From: Myxococcales bacterium
Lineage (GTDB): Bacteria > Myxococcota > Bradymonadia > UBA7976 > UBA1532
Reading direction: 5' to 3'
Length of the DNA stretch: 33,736 nucleotides
NCBI GenBank assembly: GCA_020633515.1
Contig: JACKDM010000053.1
Span: 1 to 33,736, forward strand
In this document: positions 17,582-25,131 of the stretch, one piece after another
Layout: each line of letters opens with the position of its first letter
Position numbering within the stretch: the first letter of the stretch is position 1
Notes under the pieces: model-generated
What the model was told of the DNA's origin: nothing
Database searches by the model: none
Seen by the model: the letters and a program-made list of their open reading frames with translations, nothing else
Position numbers and translations under genes: made by a program

Positions 17582-17784
17582 GGTCTCGCGCTTTCCCCCG
17601 CGTCACGACGCCGCCGAAGAGGCCGTGCGGGCGTCCGTTCTGCCATCGAAGCAATGGTCCCTCGTGGACCGCTGCCTCCCTTCATACCCGAGTCCAGTGG
17701 CGATCACCAGACTTGTCCCGACATTGCCCCCGGTTGCGCGCATCTGGTAGTTGAGGGGGCATTGCCTGGTGAGGTGGTGATCAC
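17582..17784. other. Divergent promoter region between infC and the FG-GAP lipoprotein gene
   Basis: This 203-base gap must drive both genes. On the minus strand a TATGAA hexamer near 17673-17678 is a possible -10 for infC, with a poor -35. On the plus strand TTGCCC (17724-17729) and TAGTTG (17748-17753) are a weak pair. The inverted repeat TGCCCCC / GGGGGCA (17725-17731 and 17755-17761) could fold in the leader of the plus-strand gene, just ahead of the GAGGTG ribosome binding site. The start at 17785 overlaps a GTGATCAC palindrome. No gene is seen here. Confidence 0.4.
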
Positions 17785-19389
17785 ATGAAACCATCGGTCT
17801 ACATCGGTCTGCTGGCCTGTACCCTGGTCGGATGCGGCGGCGACGGCGGCGGTGACGACGACGACCTCGACGCCGCGACGCTCACCGACGGCGGCGTGCC
17901 ACCCGAGGCGAGCGTGTGGGACGCCGGCGACGGCGGCGGTGGCGACGGCGGCCCCGGCGACATGGCCATGATCGTGCAGCCCGACATGGGCGTCGCCCGC
18001 TGCTTCTCCGAGGGCGGCGCGCTCGAAGCCACCGCCATCAGCGATCCCTTCCCCGGCCTCGAAGCCTTCGCCGCCGACCTCGACGCCGACCTCGACGGGC
18101 TCCCCGAGCTTCTCCTCCGCCGCCGCGCCGAGGCCGGCGTGCGCTTCGAAGTCATCGACGGCCTCACCCTCGCGCCGCTCGGCGGCTTCGACCTGCCCAC
18201 CGCCGTCGACGCCCGCTTCATGCCGGGCCTCTGGCCGCCGACGCCACAGCGCAGCCCGATCACGGTCGATGGCACCCGCGTCTGGTATGCCACCGAGCGC
18301 GACGCCGCCGGCAACACCACGCTGCGCACCATCGACGCCGAGACCTGGGCCGAGGTCGACGCCGCCCCGCTCGGCGGCGAGGCGACCGCGGTGACCGTCG
18401 TGCCCTCGACCCGCTGGCTCGTGCTCGCCGATCGCGCCGATCGCGGCTGCACGATCAGCGCGATCGGCGCCGACGCGCCGCTGATGGAGTGGGGGCTGTG
18501 TCGCCTGTCGCCGCTGCCCGACGTCAACGGTGACGGGCAACCCGAGGTGCTGCGCTTCGGCCGCGCCGGGCTCGAGCTCTTCGACGGCGATCGCCTCGAG
18601 TCGATCGCCGTCCTGCGCGACGTCGAGATCGCCGCGATCGGCGTCGGCGTCGACGGACCGCTCGATCTGCGCGGCCAGGGGCCCGAGCTCGTCAGCGGCG
18701 GCATCGACGAGGGCGCGCTGGTGGTGCGCTACCACGATCCGATCGATCTCGATGTGAACGGTGACAGCCAGACCTTGCGCACGCCGGGCGTCTACGAACG
18801 GATCACCTTCGTCGAAGTGGGCGGCGAGCTGCGCATCGTCGGCGAGGTCAACCGCAACGAGCAGCTCTTCCTCCACCTCATCGAGCCCGGCCGCGACCTG
18901 CGCCGGCTCCGCGAGTTCGGCCCGTTCCAGGTGCTGCGCTGGTCACTCGCCGGTGACATCGACGCCGACGGCCTCGTCGACATCGAGCTGCGCGGCGGCT
19001 CGTCGGCCGATGGCACCAACACCAACGTCGTCTATGTGCGCGTCGAGGACGGGGAGGAGGTCTACGCCATCCAGCGCGAGAACTCGGCGCGCTTCGACCC
19101 GGTGTGGACCGCGGCCACGCCGCCCGCCGTCGCCGATCTCGACGGGTGTGCGGGCTTCGATCGCGTGCTCCTGCGCAGCGGCGTCGTGCAGGCTGGTGGC
19201 GAGCGCTCGACGCGGCTGCACTTCCTCGATCAGAGCGACCGGATCCGCAGCCGCAGCGACACCTACAGCGGGCGGGTACACCAGCTCACGATCGCCGATC
19301 TCGACGGCGCGCCGCCCGCGGAGCTGATCGAGCTGCGCAGCGAGAACGCGCAGTCGGCGCGGCTGCGGGTCTTCACGCCGATCCGCTGA
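17785..19389 (+). CDS. FG-GAP/VCBS-repeat lipoprotein
   Basis: A 534-aa lipoprotein. The signal peptide MKPSVYIGLLACTLVGC ends in the lipobox LVGC with Cys17. A low-complexity linker of Gly and Asp follows (about 18-65), typical of myxobacterial lipoproteins. The body is a beta-propeller of repeats that each start with a calcium-binding loop of the D-x-D-x-D/N-G type: DLDADLDGLPELLLRR, DVNGDGQPEVLRFG, DIDADGLVDIELRG, DLDGCAGFDRVLL and DLDGAPPAELIELRS. In integrins and bacterial homologues such loops hold calcium, and the propeller binds partners. The ATG at 17785 has GAGGTG nine bases upstream. The stop codon is built into a 20-bp perfect hairpin. The ligand is unknown. Confidence 0.85.
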   Translation: MKPSVYIGLLACTLVGCGGDGGGDDDDLDAATLTDGGVPPEASVWDAGDGGGGDGGPGDMAMIVQPDMGVARCFSEGGALEATAISDPFPGLEAFAADLDADLDGLPELLLRRRAEAGVRFEVIDGLTLAPLGGFDLPTAVDARFMPGLWPPTPQRSPITVDGTRVWYATERDAAGNTTLRTIDAETWAEVDAAPLGGEATAVTVVPSTRWLVLADRADRGCTISAIGADAPLMEWGLCRLSPLPDVNGDGQPEVLRFGRAGLELFDGDRLESIAVLRDVEIAAIGVGVDGPLDLRGQGPELVSGGIDEGALVVRYHDPIDLDVNGDSQTLRTPGVYERITFVEVGGELRIVGEVNRNEQLFLHLIEPGRDLRRLREFGPFQVLRWSLAGDIDADGLVDIELRGGSSADGTNTNVVYVRVEDGEEVYAIQRENSARFDPVWTAATPPAVADLDGCAGFDRVLLRSGVVQAGGERSTRLHFLDQSDRIRSRSDTYSGRVHQLTIADLDGAPPAELIELRSENAQSARLRVFTPIR

Positions 19390-19432
19390 TCGTCGTGCGA
19401 TCGATCGCGCGGCGATCGATCGCACGACGATC
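19388..19432 (+). terminator. 20-bp perfect hairpin overlapping the stop codon
   Basis: The left arm GATCGTCGTGCGATCGATCG (19388-19407) and its exact reverse complement (19413-19432) flank the loop CGCGG. The left arm starts at the second base of the TGA stop of the FG-GAP lipoprotein gene. The stem holds repeated ATCG units. There is no T-run behind it. It most likely ends or protects the transcript, but such a long, mismatch-free, low-complexity stem could also be a DNA site. Confidence 0.6.
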
Positions 19433-19462
19433 GACAGGTGCGTGTCAGGGGCGTCATTTTCC

Positions 19463-19492
19463 TTGCACGTCGGGATCACACGGGCCTACATT
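19463..19492 (+). promoter_or_regulatory. Candidate promoter of the transpeptidase gene
   Basis: TTGCAC at 19463-19468 and TACATT at 19487-19492 are separated by 18 bases and each matches four of six sigma-70 consensus positions. The pair lies in a locally AT-richer patch between the hairpin at 19388-19432 and the GTG start at 19527, in the right place for a promoter. No experimental support can be given. Confidence 0.35.
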
Positions 19493-19526
19493 CGCAGACA
19501 CTTCCGCCCGGCCCCGGAGTCTCGCC

Positions 19527-20888
19527 GTGTTGAGGAGCGTCCGCCTCGTCGGCCCCTGGTTCGTGCTCGCGCACCTCGTCGCGCTGCACTTCGTCCTCGC
19601 ATGGTTCGACGGCCCCGGCGCCGCCGACGCCTCCACCGAGCCCGCCTACCTCGCCGAGCTGAGACGCGACACCCCCGCCGGTGACGACGCCGCGGCGGCC
19701 GAGCCCACCGCCGAGGGCGACGCCGACGAAGCCCCCGCCCAAGCCCCCGCCGAAGCCGAGCCCCCGGCCCCGCCGATCGGCCGCCCCGGGCCGCTCGACC
19801 CGGCCCGCATCTACGCCGACGGCGACCTGATGCGCGCCGACCTCGACCACGGCTGGACCGCCGAGCTGACCACCCTGCCCGCGCTGCAAGAGGCCGCGAC
19901 CCGCATCCTCAACCGCGGCAAGGTCCCGTTCGGCGCGGTCGTCGTCATCGACGTGCACAGCGGCGACGTGCTCGCGATGGCCGATCGCTACGACGAGCAG
20001 CACCCGATCGCGCCCGCGATCGACCCGGCCGGGCCGCCCCACCTCGCGCTGCGCGCGCTCGCGCCGGCGGCGAGCATCTTCAAGATCGTGACCTCGGCGG
20101 CGCTCGTCGAGGTCGGCGTCGGCCCGAAGCGCAAGTACCCCTACAACAGCTCGCCCCGCCGGGTGTACGAGCAGACCCTCGCCAGGCCCGGGGCCGGCGC
20201 GCCCGAGTGCGACATGGGCGACGCGCTCGCCGACAGCAACAACGGCTACTTCGCGCGCCTCGCCGACGAGAAGCTCGAGCGCGAGGACCTCGACCTCATC
20301 AGCCGCCGCTTCGGGTTCAACCAGGTCGTGCCCTTCCCGCTGCTGACCGACGCGAGCACCGCGCAGGTGCCGCGCAACCGGCTGGAGCGCGCGCGCATGG
20401 CGGCGGGCTTCTGGCACACCCGGCTGACCCCGCTGCACGCGGCGTTGATCGCGGCCGCGGTCGCCGGTGACGGCACGCTCCCGGTGCCGCGGCTCGTGCG
20501 CCGCCTCGAAGGACCCGACGGCCGCGTCGTCGACGCGCCCGATCGCCCGCCGTTCGCCCACGCGATGAAGGCCGAGACCGCCAAGGCCGTGCGGCAGATG
20601 ATGGCGCGCACGATCACCCACGGCACCGGCCGCAAGGCGTTCTCGAAGTGGCCGTCGCGGCTCGCCCACGTCAAGGTCGCCGGCAAGACCGGCACCCTCG
20701 CGATGCGCGACCCGGCGACGACCTACACCTGGTTCGTCGGCTTCGCGCCCGCCGACGACCCGCAGATCGCGATCGCGGTGATGGTCGGCAACGGCGAGCT
20801 GTGGTGGCAGCGCGCGATCGACATCGCCCGCGACGTGCTCGCCGCCCACTTCGAGCACGTCGCCGAGCGCACCGTCGCGACCCGCTGA
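19527..20888 (+). CDS. Penicillin-binding transpeptidase-domain protein
   Basis: A 453-aa peptidoglycan D,D-transpeptidase, or a related penicillin-recognising enzyme. It has an N-terminal membrane anchor (about 8-27, VGPWFVLAHLVALHFVLAW), then an Ala/Glu/Pro-rich linker to about residue 90, then the transpeptidase domain. The three active-site motifs are all there: SIFK with nucleophile Ser183 and Lys186, SNN at 237-239, and KTG at 387-389. It has neither a glycosyltransferase domain nor the usual class B dimerisation domain, so it is shorter than PbpA or FtsI. The motif order and the TWFVGFAPADDPQIAIAVMV strand are typical of class B enzymes. The GTG at 19527 has CGGAG seven bases upstream. 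It could make cross-links in the wall at a special site or time, or act as a D,D-carboxypeptidase. Confidence 0.87.
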   Translation: MLRSVRLVGPWFVLAHLVALHFVLAWFDGPGAADASTEPAYLAELRRDTPAGDDAAAAEPTAEGDADEAPAQAPAEAEPPAPPIGRPGPLDPARIYADGDLMRADLDHGWTAELTTLPALQEAATRILNRGKVPFGAVVVIDVHSGDVLAMADRYDEQHPIAPAIDPAGPPHLALRALAPAASIFKIVTSAALVEVGVGPKRKYPYNSSPRRVYEQTLARPGAGAPECDMGDALADSNNGYFARLADEKLEREDLDLISRRFGFNQVVPFPLLTDASTAQVPRNRLERARMAAGFWHTRLTPLHAALIAAAVAGDGTLPVPRLVRRLEGPDGRVVDAPDRPPFAHAMKAETAKAVRQMMARTITHGTGRKAFSKWPSRLAHVKVAGKTGTLAMRDPATTYTWFVGFAPADDPQIAIAVMVGNGELWWQRAIDIARDVLAAHFEHVAERTVATR

Positions 20889-20974
20889 GCGCGCGTCCGA
20901 TTCCTACCTGACGGGCTTTTTCCGCCCGAGTTGCCCGCCTCGTCACCCCTTGTTACTGTCGGCGTCATGCCGCG

Positions 20975-20990
20975 GGTGATCGCGATCACC
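20975..20990. promoter_or_regulatory. 16-bp perfect palindrome upstream of the rod-like small gene
   Basis: GGTGATCG-CGATCACC is a perfect 16-bp palindrome 35 bases upstream of the ATG at 21026, within a 137-base gap. TTACTG at 20953-20958 just before it is a possible -10 element, which would put the palindrome in the early leader, a place where repressors often bind. There is no T-run, so it is not an obvious terminator for the transpeptidase gene. Confidence 0.35.
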
Positions 20991-21025
20991 GCGCGGTGAG
21001 GACACGCCGCGTTCGGGGGGACGCC

Positions 21026-21307
21026 ATGCAGCCGGGTTCGATCGACCGCGCCCGCCGGGGCCTCGCGCTCGCCGAGGCCCGCATCGAGACCGCCGCCGCC
21101 GAGCTGGCGCGGCCGCCCTCCCCCGCCACCGCCGGGACCAGCGCCGAGGGCGGCGACGTCGTGCGCCTCTCCGCGCGCCCCGCCGACGCCGATCCGGTCG
21201 GCGCGGTGCTCTCGCTCGGCGAGGGCGCGCGCCTCTACCGGGCCAACCTGCGGGTCGTCGCCGCCGCCGACGAGCAGCTCGCCCACACGCTCGACCTCTT
21301 CGCCTGA
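21026..21307 (+). CDS. Small protein resembling a flagellar rod/hook protein reduced to its two end helices
   Basis: A 93-aa protein. The first helix, SIDRARRGLALAEARIETAAAELARPPS, has the spacing of the N-terminal helix of flagellar rod/hook proteins, where an Asn-rich end (SANNIANAxT) follows the helix. The final helix, ARLYRANLRVVAAADEQLAHTLDL, strongly recalls their C-terminal signature of the YxANxxVxxxxDEMLxxLL type. In true axial proteins these two helices pair as the core, and the surface domain lies between. Here only 40 residues, with a beta-type stretch, separate them. The Asn residues of the N-terminal motif are not kept, so the match is partial. The ATG at 21026 has GGGGGA upstream; a GTG ten codons earlier is less likely. 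The next gene starts 26 bases on. The resemblance is seen by eye, and a function is not implied. Confidence 0.55.
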   Translation: MQPGSIDRARRGLALAEARIETAAAELARPPSPATAGTSAEGGDVVRLSARPADADPVGAVLSLGEGARLYRANLRVVAAADEQLAHTLDLFA

Positions 21308-21333
21308 CGCCTGCTGCCGCCCGAGTCGGCTCG

Positions 21334-23205
21334 ATGAAGACCCTCGCCCTGCTGCTGATCGCCCTCCTCGCCGCCGCCGCGCACGCCGAGCCGCTGTGCG
21401 TCGCGCCCGACGAGCGGGTGCCGTTCAGCGACGGCGAGGTGCTCGCGTGCGCGGGCGAAGTGCCGCCGCTGACGGTGGTGCGCGAACAGCCGGTGTATGA
21501 CCGGGCGCGCGGAGAGTGGCGGCAGGCGGTGCTGTTCCGCTTCGCGCAGCCGGCGCCGTGGGAGGCGGTGGTCAGCGGCGCGGTGCGGCTGCGCGGGGTC
21601 ACGCTCGCCGACGAGCCGGCGGCGGACGCCGAGGCGCTGCGGCTCGGCGACCAGCTCTGGGCGGTGGCGCCGCCGGGGCACTACGAGGATCCGGGTGATT
21701 GCAGCGCCGCGGGCGCGATCATCGCGCCGCACCCGCGCCGCGGGATCGAGGCCGGCGAGGATCTGCTGCGGGTCGATCCGAGCGGCGAGCGGATCCGCTT
21801 CGAACTGGCGGCGGCGGGTGAGCTCGACGACTTCCGGCTGGTGCTCGTCTCGCCCGATCCGGCGACCGCGGCGCGGGTCGACGTCGAGATCTACCCCGCG
21901 CTGACCACGCCCGGCGTCGAGGTGCAGGTCGGCTCGCCCGATCTCGACGTGGCGCCCGACGACGGACGCTATGGGGTCGACGCGCCGATCCCGCTGCGGC
22001 TGCGCGAGGGCGACATCATCATCCCCGAGGCGTGCGTGGCCGGACGGCTCGACAGCGACCGCTTCCTCTTCGACCTCGTGGTGCCCGCCGACAGCGCGCG
22101 GCTCGACGACCGCAACGGCGCGCTCTCGCCGATGCCCGCGCTCGGCGCGCCGGTCGCGCTGCGCTGGCGGGTGTTCCGCGTCGAGAGCCCGCCCGGGCCG
22201 CCGCTCGAGGTGGTGGGGCTCGACGGGCTCGACTACGGGCTGTGTCTCGACGGGGACGAGGTGCTCCCGCTCGAGGCGCTGCTCGCGGCGCCGGCGGGCA
22301 TGGCCGAGGGCGTGCATTTCGTGCGGATCTCGGTGTGGGACGACCGCGACGGCGACCGGGGCTTCGACGGGATCGAGCCGGGCGACACGGTGCGGCTCGC
22401 GGTGGTGGTGGGGCCCGACGTCGACGGCGACCCGTGCCTGCTGCGACCGGCGCGGCCGGAGGACGACGGCGGGGTGGTGGATCTGGACGCGGGGGTCGAG
22501 GACGACGGCGGGGTGGAGGACGGCGGCGCGGACGCGGGCGACGCGGAGGCCGACGGCGGGGATGGGCCGCTGCTGGTGGGCGACTTCGGGGGGGACGGCG
22601 GCGCGGCCGGAGGCGGCGACGGGGGCGCCGGGGACGGCGGCGCGGGCGGGGCCGGCCAGCGTGGGCGACGCGGGGCTCGGCGGGACGGCGGGCGGGCGCA
22701 GACGGCGACGGCGGCGTCGGCGCGGATGCGGGACTCGACCGCGACGGCGGCGTCGACGGTGACGGGAGCGCGGGCGCCGATGCGGACTCGACCGCGACGG
22801 CGGCTTCGGCGATGGCAGCTTCGCGGCGGCTTCGGCGACGGCGGCTTCGGCGACGGCGGCTTCGGCGACGGCGGCGTCGGCGGCGACGCGGCCCCGACCT
22901 CGACGACGGCCTCCGGGCCGACGGTAGCCTCGGGCAGCGACGGCGGCCTCGACGGCGACAGCGCGGCCGCGACGCGGGCCGAGCGCGACGACAGCGGGAG
23001 CGCCGACGGCGGATCCGGTGACGCCGGCCTCGCCGACGGTCCTGCCACCGACGCTCTCCGCCCGCAGGACGGCGCGCCGACCGACGGCGCCACGCCGACG
23101 CCCGCGCCCCGTCACCGACGCCGCCCGCTCGACGCCGCCCCCGCCGACCGCCCCGACGCGCGCCGCCGCTCACCGACGCGGCCGCGCCGACGCCGAGCCC
23201 GCTGA
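21334..23205 (+). CDS. Secreted Asp/Gly-rich surface protein, frameshifted in its 3' part
   Basis: A clean signal peptide ([18 protein letters not shown]) opens a beta-rich exported domain that reads well to about residue 370. After it comes a Gly/Asp linker (DDGG, EDGG and GDGG repeats) that stays in frame to about 22650. Beyond that, the DGG pattern jumps to the second frame (about 22655-22690), then the third (about 22690-22785), then back to the first at the GGFGD repeats (22825-22869). It is lost again after about 23100. The frame therefore ends at 23205 in an Arg/Pro-rich tail that is not real protein. An intact version would probably reach past 23260, where a Cys and then the hydrophobic segment LPALLIALLALLALA with RRAR (23291-23350) look like a C-terminal sorting signal. 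No family is recognised for the exported domain. Codons end mostly in G until about 23.05 kb. Confidence 0.6.
   Translation: MKTLALLLIALLAAAAHAEPLCVAPDERVPFSDGEVLACAGEVPPLTVVREQPVYDRARGEWRQAVLFRFAQPAPWEAVVSGAVRLRGVTLADEPAADAEALRLGDQLWAVAPPGHYEDPGDCSAAGAIIAPHPRRGIEAGEDLLRVDPSGERIRFELAAAGELDDFRLVLVSPDPATAARVDVEIYPALTTPGVEVQVGSPDLDVAPDDGRYGVDAPIPLRLREGDIIIPEACVAGRLDSDRFLFDLVVPADSARLDDRNGALSPMPALGAPVALRWRVFRVESPPGPPLEVVGLDGLDYGLCLDGDEVLPLEALLAAPAGMAEGVHFVRISVWDDRDGDRGFDGIEPGDTVRLAVVVGPDVDGDPCLLRPARPEDDGGVVDLDAGVEDDGGVEDGGADAGDAEADGGDGPLLVGDFGGDGGAAGGGDGGAGDGGAGGAGQRGRRGARRDGGRAQTATAASARMRDSTATAASTVTGARAPMRTRPRRRLRRWQLRGGFGDGGFGDGGFGDGGVGGDAAPTSTTASGPTVASGSDGGLDGDSAAATRAERDDSGSADGGSGDAGLADGPATDALRPQDGAPTDGATPTPAPRHRRRPLDAAPADRPDARRRSPTRPRRRRAR
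22825..22869 (+). repeat. Three tandem 15-bp repeats encoding Gly-Gly-Phe-Gly-Asp
   Basis: Three exact copies of GGCGGCTTCGGCGAC lie head to tail, followed by variants (GGCGGCGTCGGCGGCGAC). They are part of the Asp/Gly-rich linker of the secreted protein and code for GGFGD in frame 1. Such repeats promote slippage and may explain part of the nearby frame changes. Confidence 0.85.
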
Positions 23206-23387
23206 CGCCCATCGCATCCTGATGCCCGACGCCGACCCGGCGATCCACAAGGCGGCGCGCTGAGCTGCACCGCCGCCCCGGCAGCGCGCCCGCCTCCCCG
23301 CCCTGCTCATCGCGCTCCTCGCGCTGCTCGCCCTCGCTCGCCGCGCCCGCCCCATCGCGCCCCACCCGCCGCCACGCCCACGCCGCC

Positions 23388-25131
23388 GCCGCGCTCTCCT
23401 CGCCGCGCTCCTCCCGCCCCCACCCGCGCCCAGGACGTCCGCCGCTTCACCCCCGCCCCCACCCCTCGCCCTACCTCACCCTCGACGGCGCCCGCACCCT
23501 CGGCGCCGGCGAGCTCGGCCTCCGCCTCCTCAGCGCCGTCGAACAACGCCCCCTCGTCTTCGCCCGCGACGGCGAGGCCACCGTCGAGATCATCGACCTC
23601 CGCCTCGCGCTCGACCTCGCCGCCGCCTACGGCCTCACCGACTGGCTCGACCTCGGCCTCAGCCTCCCCCTCGTCGCCGCCCAGCGCGGCCGCGCCATCG
23701 AAGCCGACACCCCGCTCGCCACCACCGCGCTCGCCGACCCCGCCCTCGCGCTCAAGGCCCGCCTCATCGACCCCCGCCACGGCGCCGGCCTCGCGCTCCG
23801 CCTCTCCGCCACCGCGCCCTGGGGCGACCCCGCCGCCCTCGCCGGCGAACCCGGCTACACCGCGGCCGCCGTCCTCGCGCTCGAGCTCCCGCTCCACCAC
23901 CGCTTCGACCTCGCGCTCAACGCCGGCTACCGCCTCCGCCCACGCACCGCCCTCGGCGCCATCCCCCTCGACGACGAGCTCGCCTTCGGCGCCGCCGCGA
24001 GCTGGCGCGCCACCCCCGCCGTCGCCCTCGCCGCCGAGTTCAGCGCCGCCACCGCCGCCGCCGACCCCTTCGCCCGCCCCCAGCAGACCCCCGGCGCGCT
24101 CGACCTCACCACCCGCATCGCGCTCACCGGCCCCCTCGCCGCCGTCGCCGGCGTCGGCCTCGGCCTCCTCCCCGGCTACGGCGCCCCGCTCTACCGCGCC
24201 TTCATCGGCGTCGAGCTCGCCCCCCGCTGGCACGACCACGACGGCGACGGCCTCGCCGACGGCCGCGACCGCTGCCTCGACACCCCCGGCGTGCCCGCCG
24301 AAGCCGGCTGCCCGCCCCCGCCCGTCGCCGCCGCCCCCGAAGCCCCTGCCGACCGCGACACCGACGGCCTCCCCGACCTCGCCGACCAGTGCCCGCTCCT
24401 CGCCGAAGACCACGACGGCTACCGCGACGACGACGGCTGCCCCGACCCCGACAACGACCTCGACCTCCTCGCCGACGGCTTCGACGCCGACCCCCTCGCC
24501 CCCGAGGACTGGGACGACTTCGAAGACGCCGACGGCCGCCCCGACCTCGACAACGACCGCGACGGCCTCGCCGACGACCGCGACCCTGCCCCACCGGGAA
24601 GGGCGGCCCTGACGGCTGCCCCGAGAGCCTCGCCACCGCCGAGCGCCTCCCCCGCGCCGACGGCCCCGACGCCCCGCTCGTGCTCGGCCGCACCCTGCAC
24701 CCCGCCCGCCCGCTCCCGTTCACCCGCGCCGCGCTCGCCCCCGAAGCCGCCCCGCTCCTCGACGGCCTCGCCGCCTACCTCGCCGCCCACCCCGAGCTCG
24801 ACCGTCGAGATCGGCGTACACACCGACGGCCGCGGCAGCGCCCCAAGGAAGCGCGCCCTCGCCCGCGCCCGCGCCGCCGCCGTCCGCGCCGCGCTCGTCA
24901 CCCGCGGCGTCGACCCCGCCCGCCTCTTCACCCGCGGCTACGGCCCCGACGTCCCGGTCGACACCGACCAGACCGCCGCCGGCCGCGCCAACAACCGCCG
25001 CGTCGAGCTGCGCGCGCTCATGCCCTTCGAAGCCACGCCCACCGAGCCGCGCCGCCCCGAGGAGCGCCGCGCCCGCCCGCGCGCCGCCACCCCCGAAGCC
25101 CAACCGCGCGCCAGCCGAAGCCCCGCGATGA
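23388..25131 (+). pseudogene. OmpA-family outer-membrane protein with thrombospondin type 3-like repeats, frameshifted
   Basis: Reading across frames gives a full OmpA-type protein. A short hydrophobic stretch and ...TRA lead to a mature start QDVRRFTPAP (23431), then a barrel domain in a frame open from 23472 (YLTLDGARTLGAGELGLRLL). Next are Asp-rich calcium loops of the type-3 kind (DHDGDGLADGRDRCLDTPG, DRDTDGLPDLADQCP, DNDRDGLADDRDP). Last is an OmpA peptidoglycan-binding domain (EIGVHTDGRGS, ARAAAVRAALVTRGVDPARL, GRANNRRVELR). Single-base changes break it: a C lost before 23472, a C lost near 24584, a C gained at about 24802, a C gained near 25092. The last restores the tail PKPNRAPAEAPR and a TGA at 25129 that overlaps the next ATG. 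No start codon is visible for the barrel part; the GTG at 24291 is internal. Confidence 0.65.

Noticed and set aside
17497..17685. A 62-codon minus-strand frame overlapping the start of infC, considered as a leader peptide
   Set aside because: Arg/Ser-rich content, and it overlaps the first 28 codons of infC out of frame. No attenuator-type hairpin follows.
22650..23205. Arg/Pro-rich tail of the secreted protein as a genuine basic domain
   Set aside because: The DGG linker pattern continues in the other two frames over the same bases, so the Arg-rich reading is an out-of-frame artefact.
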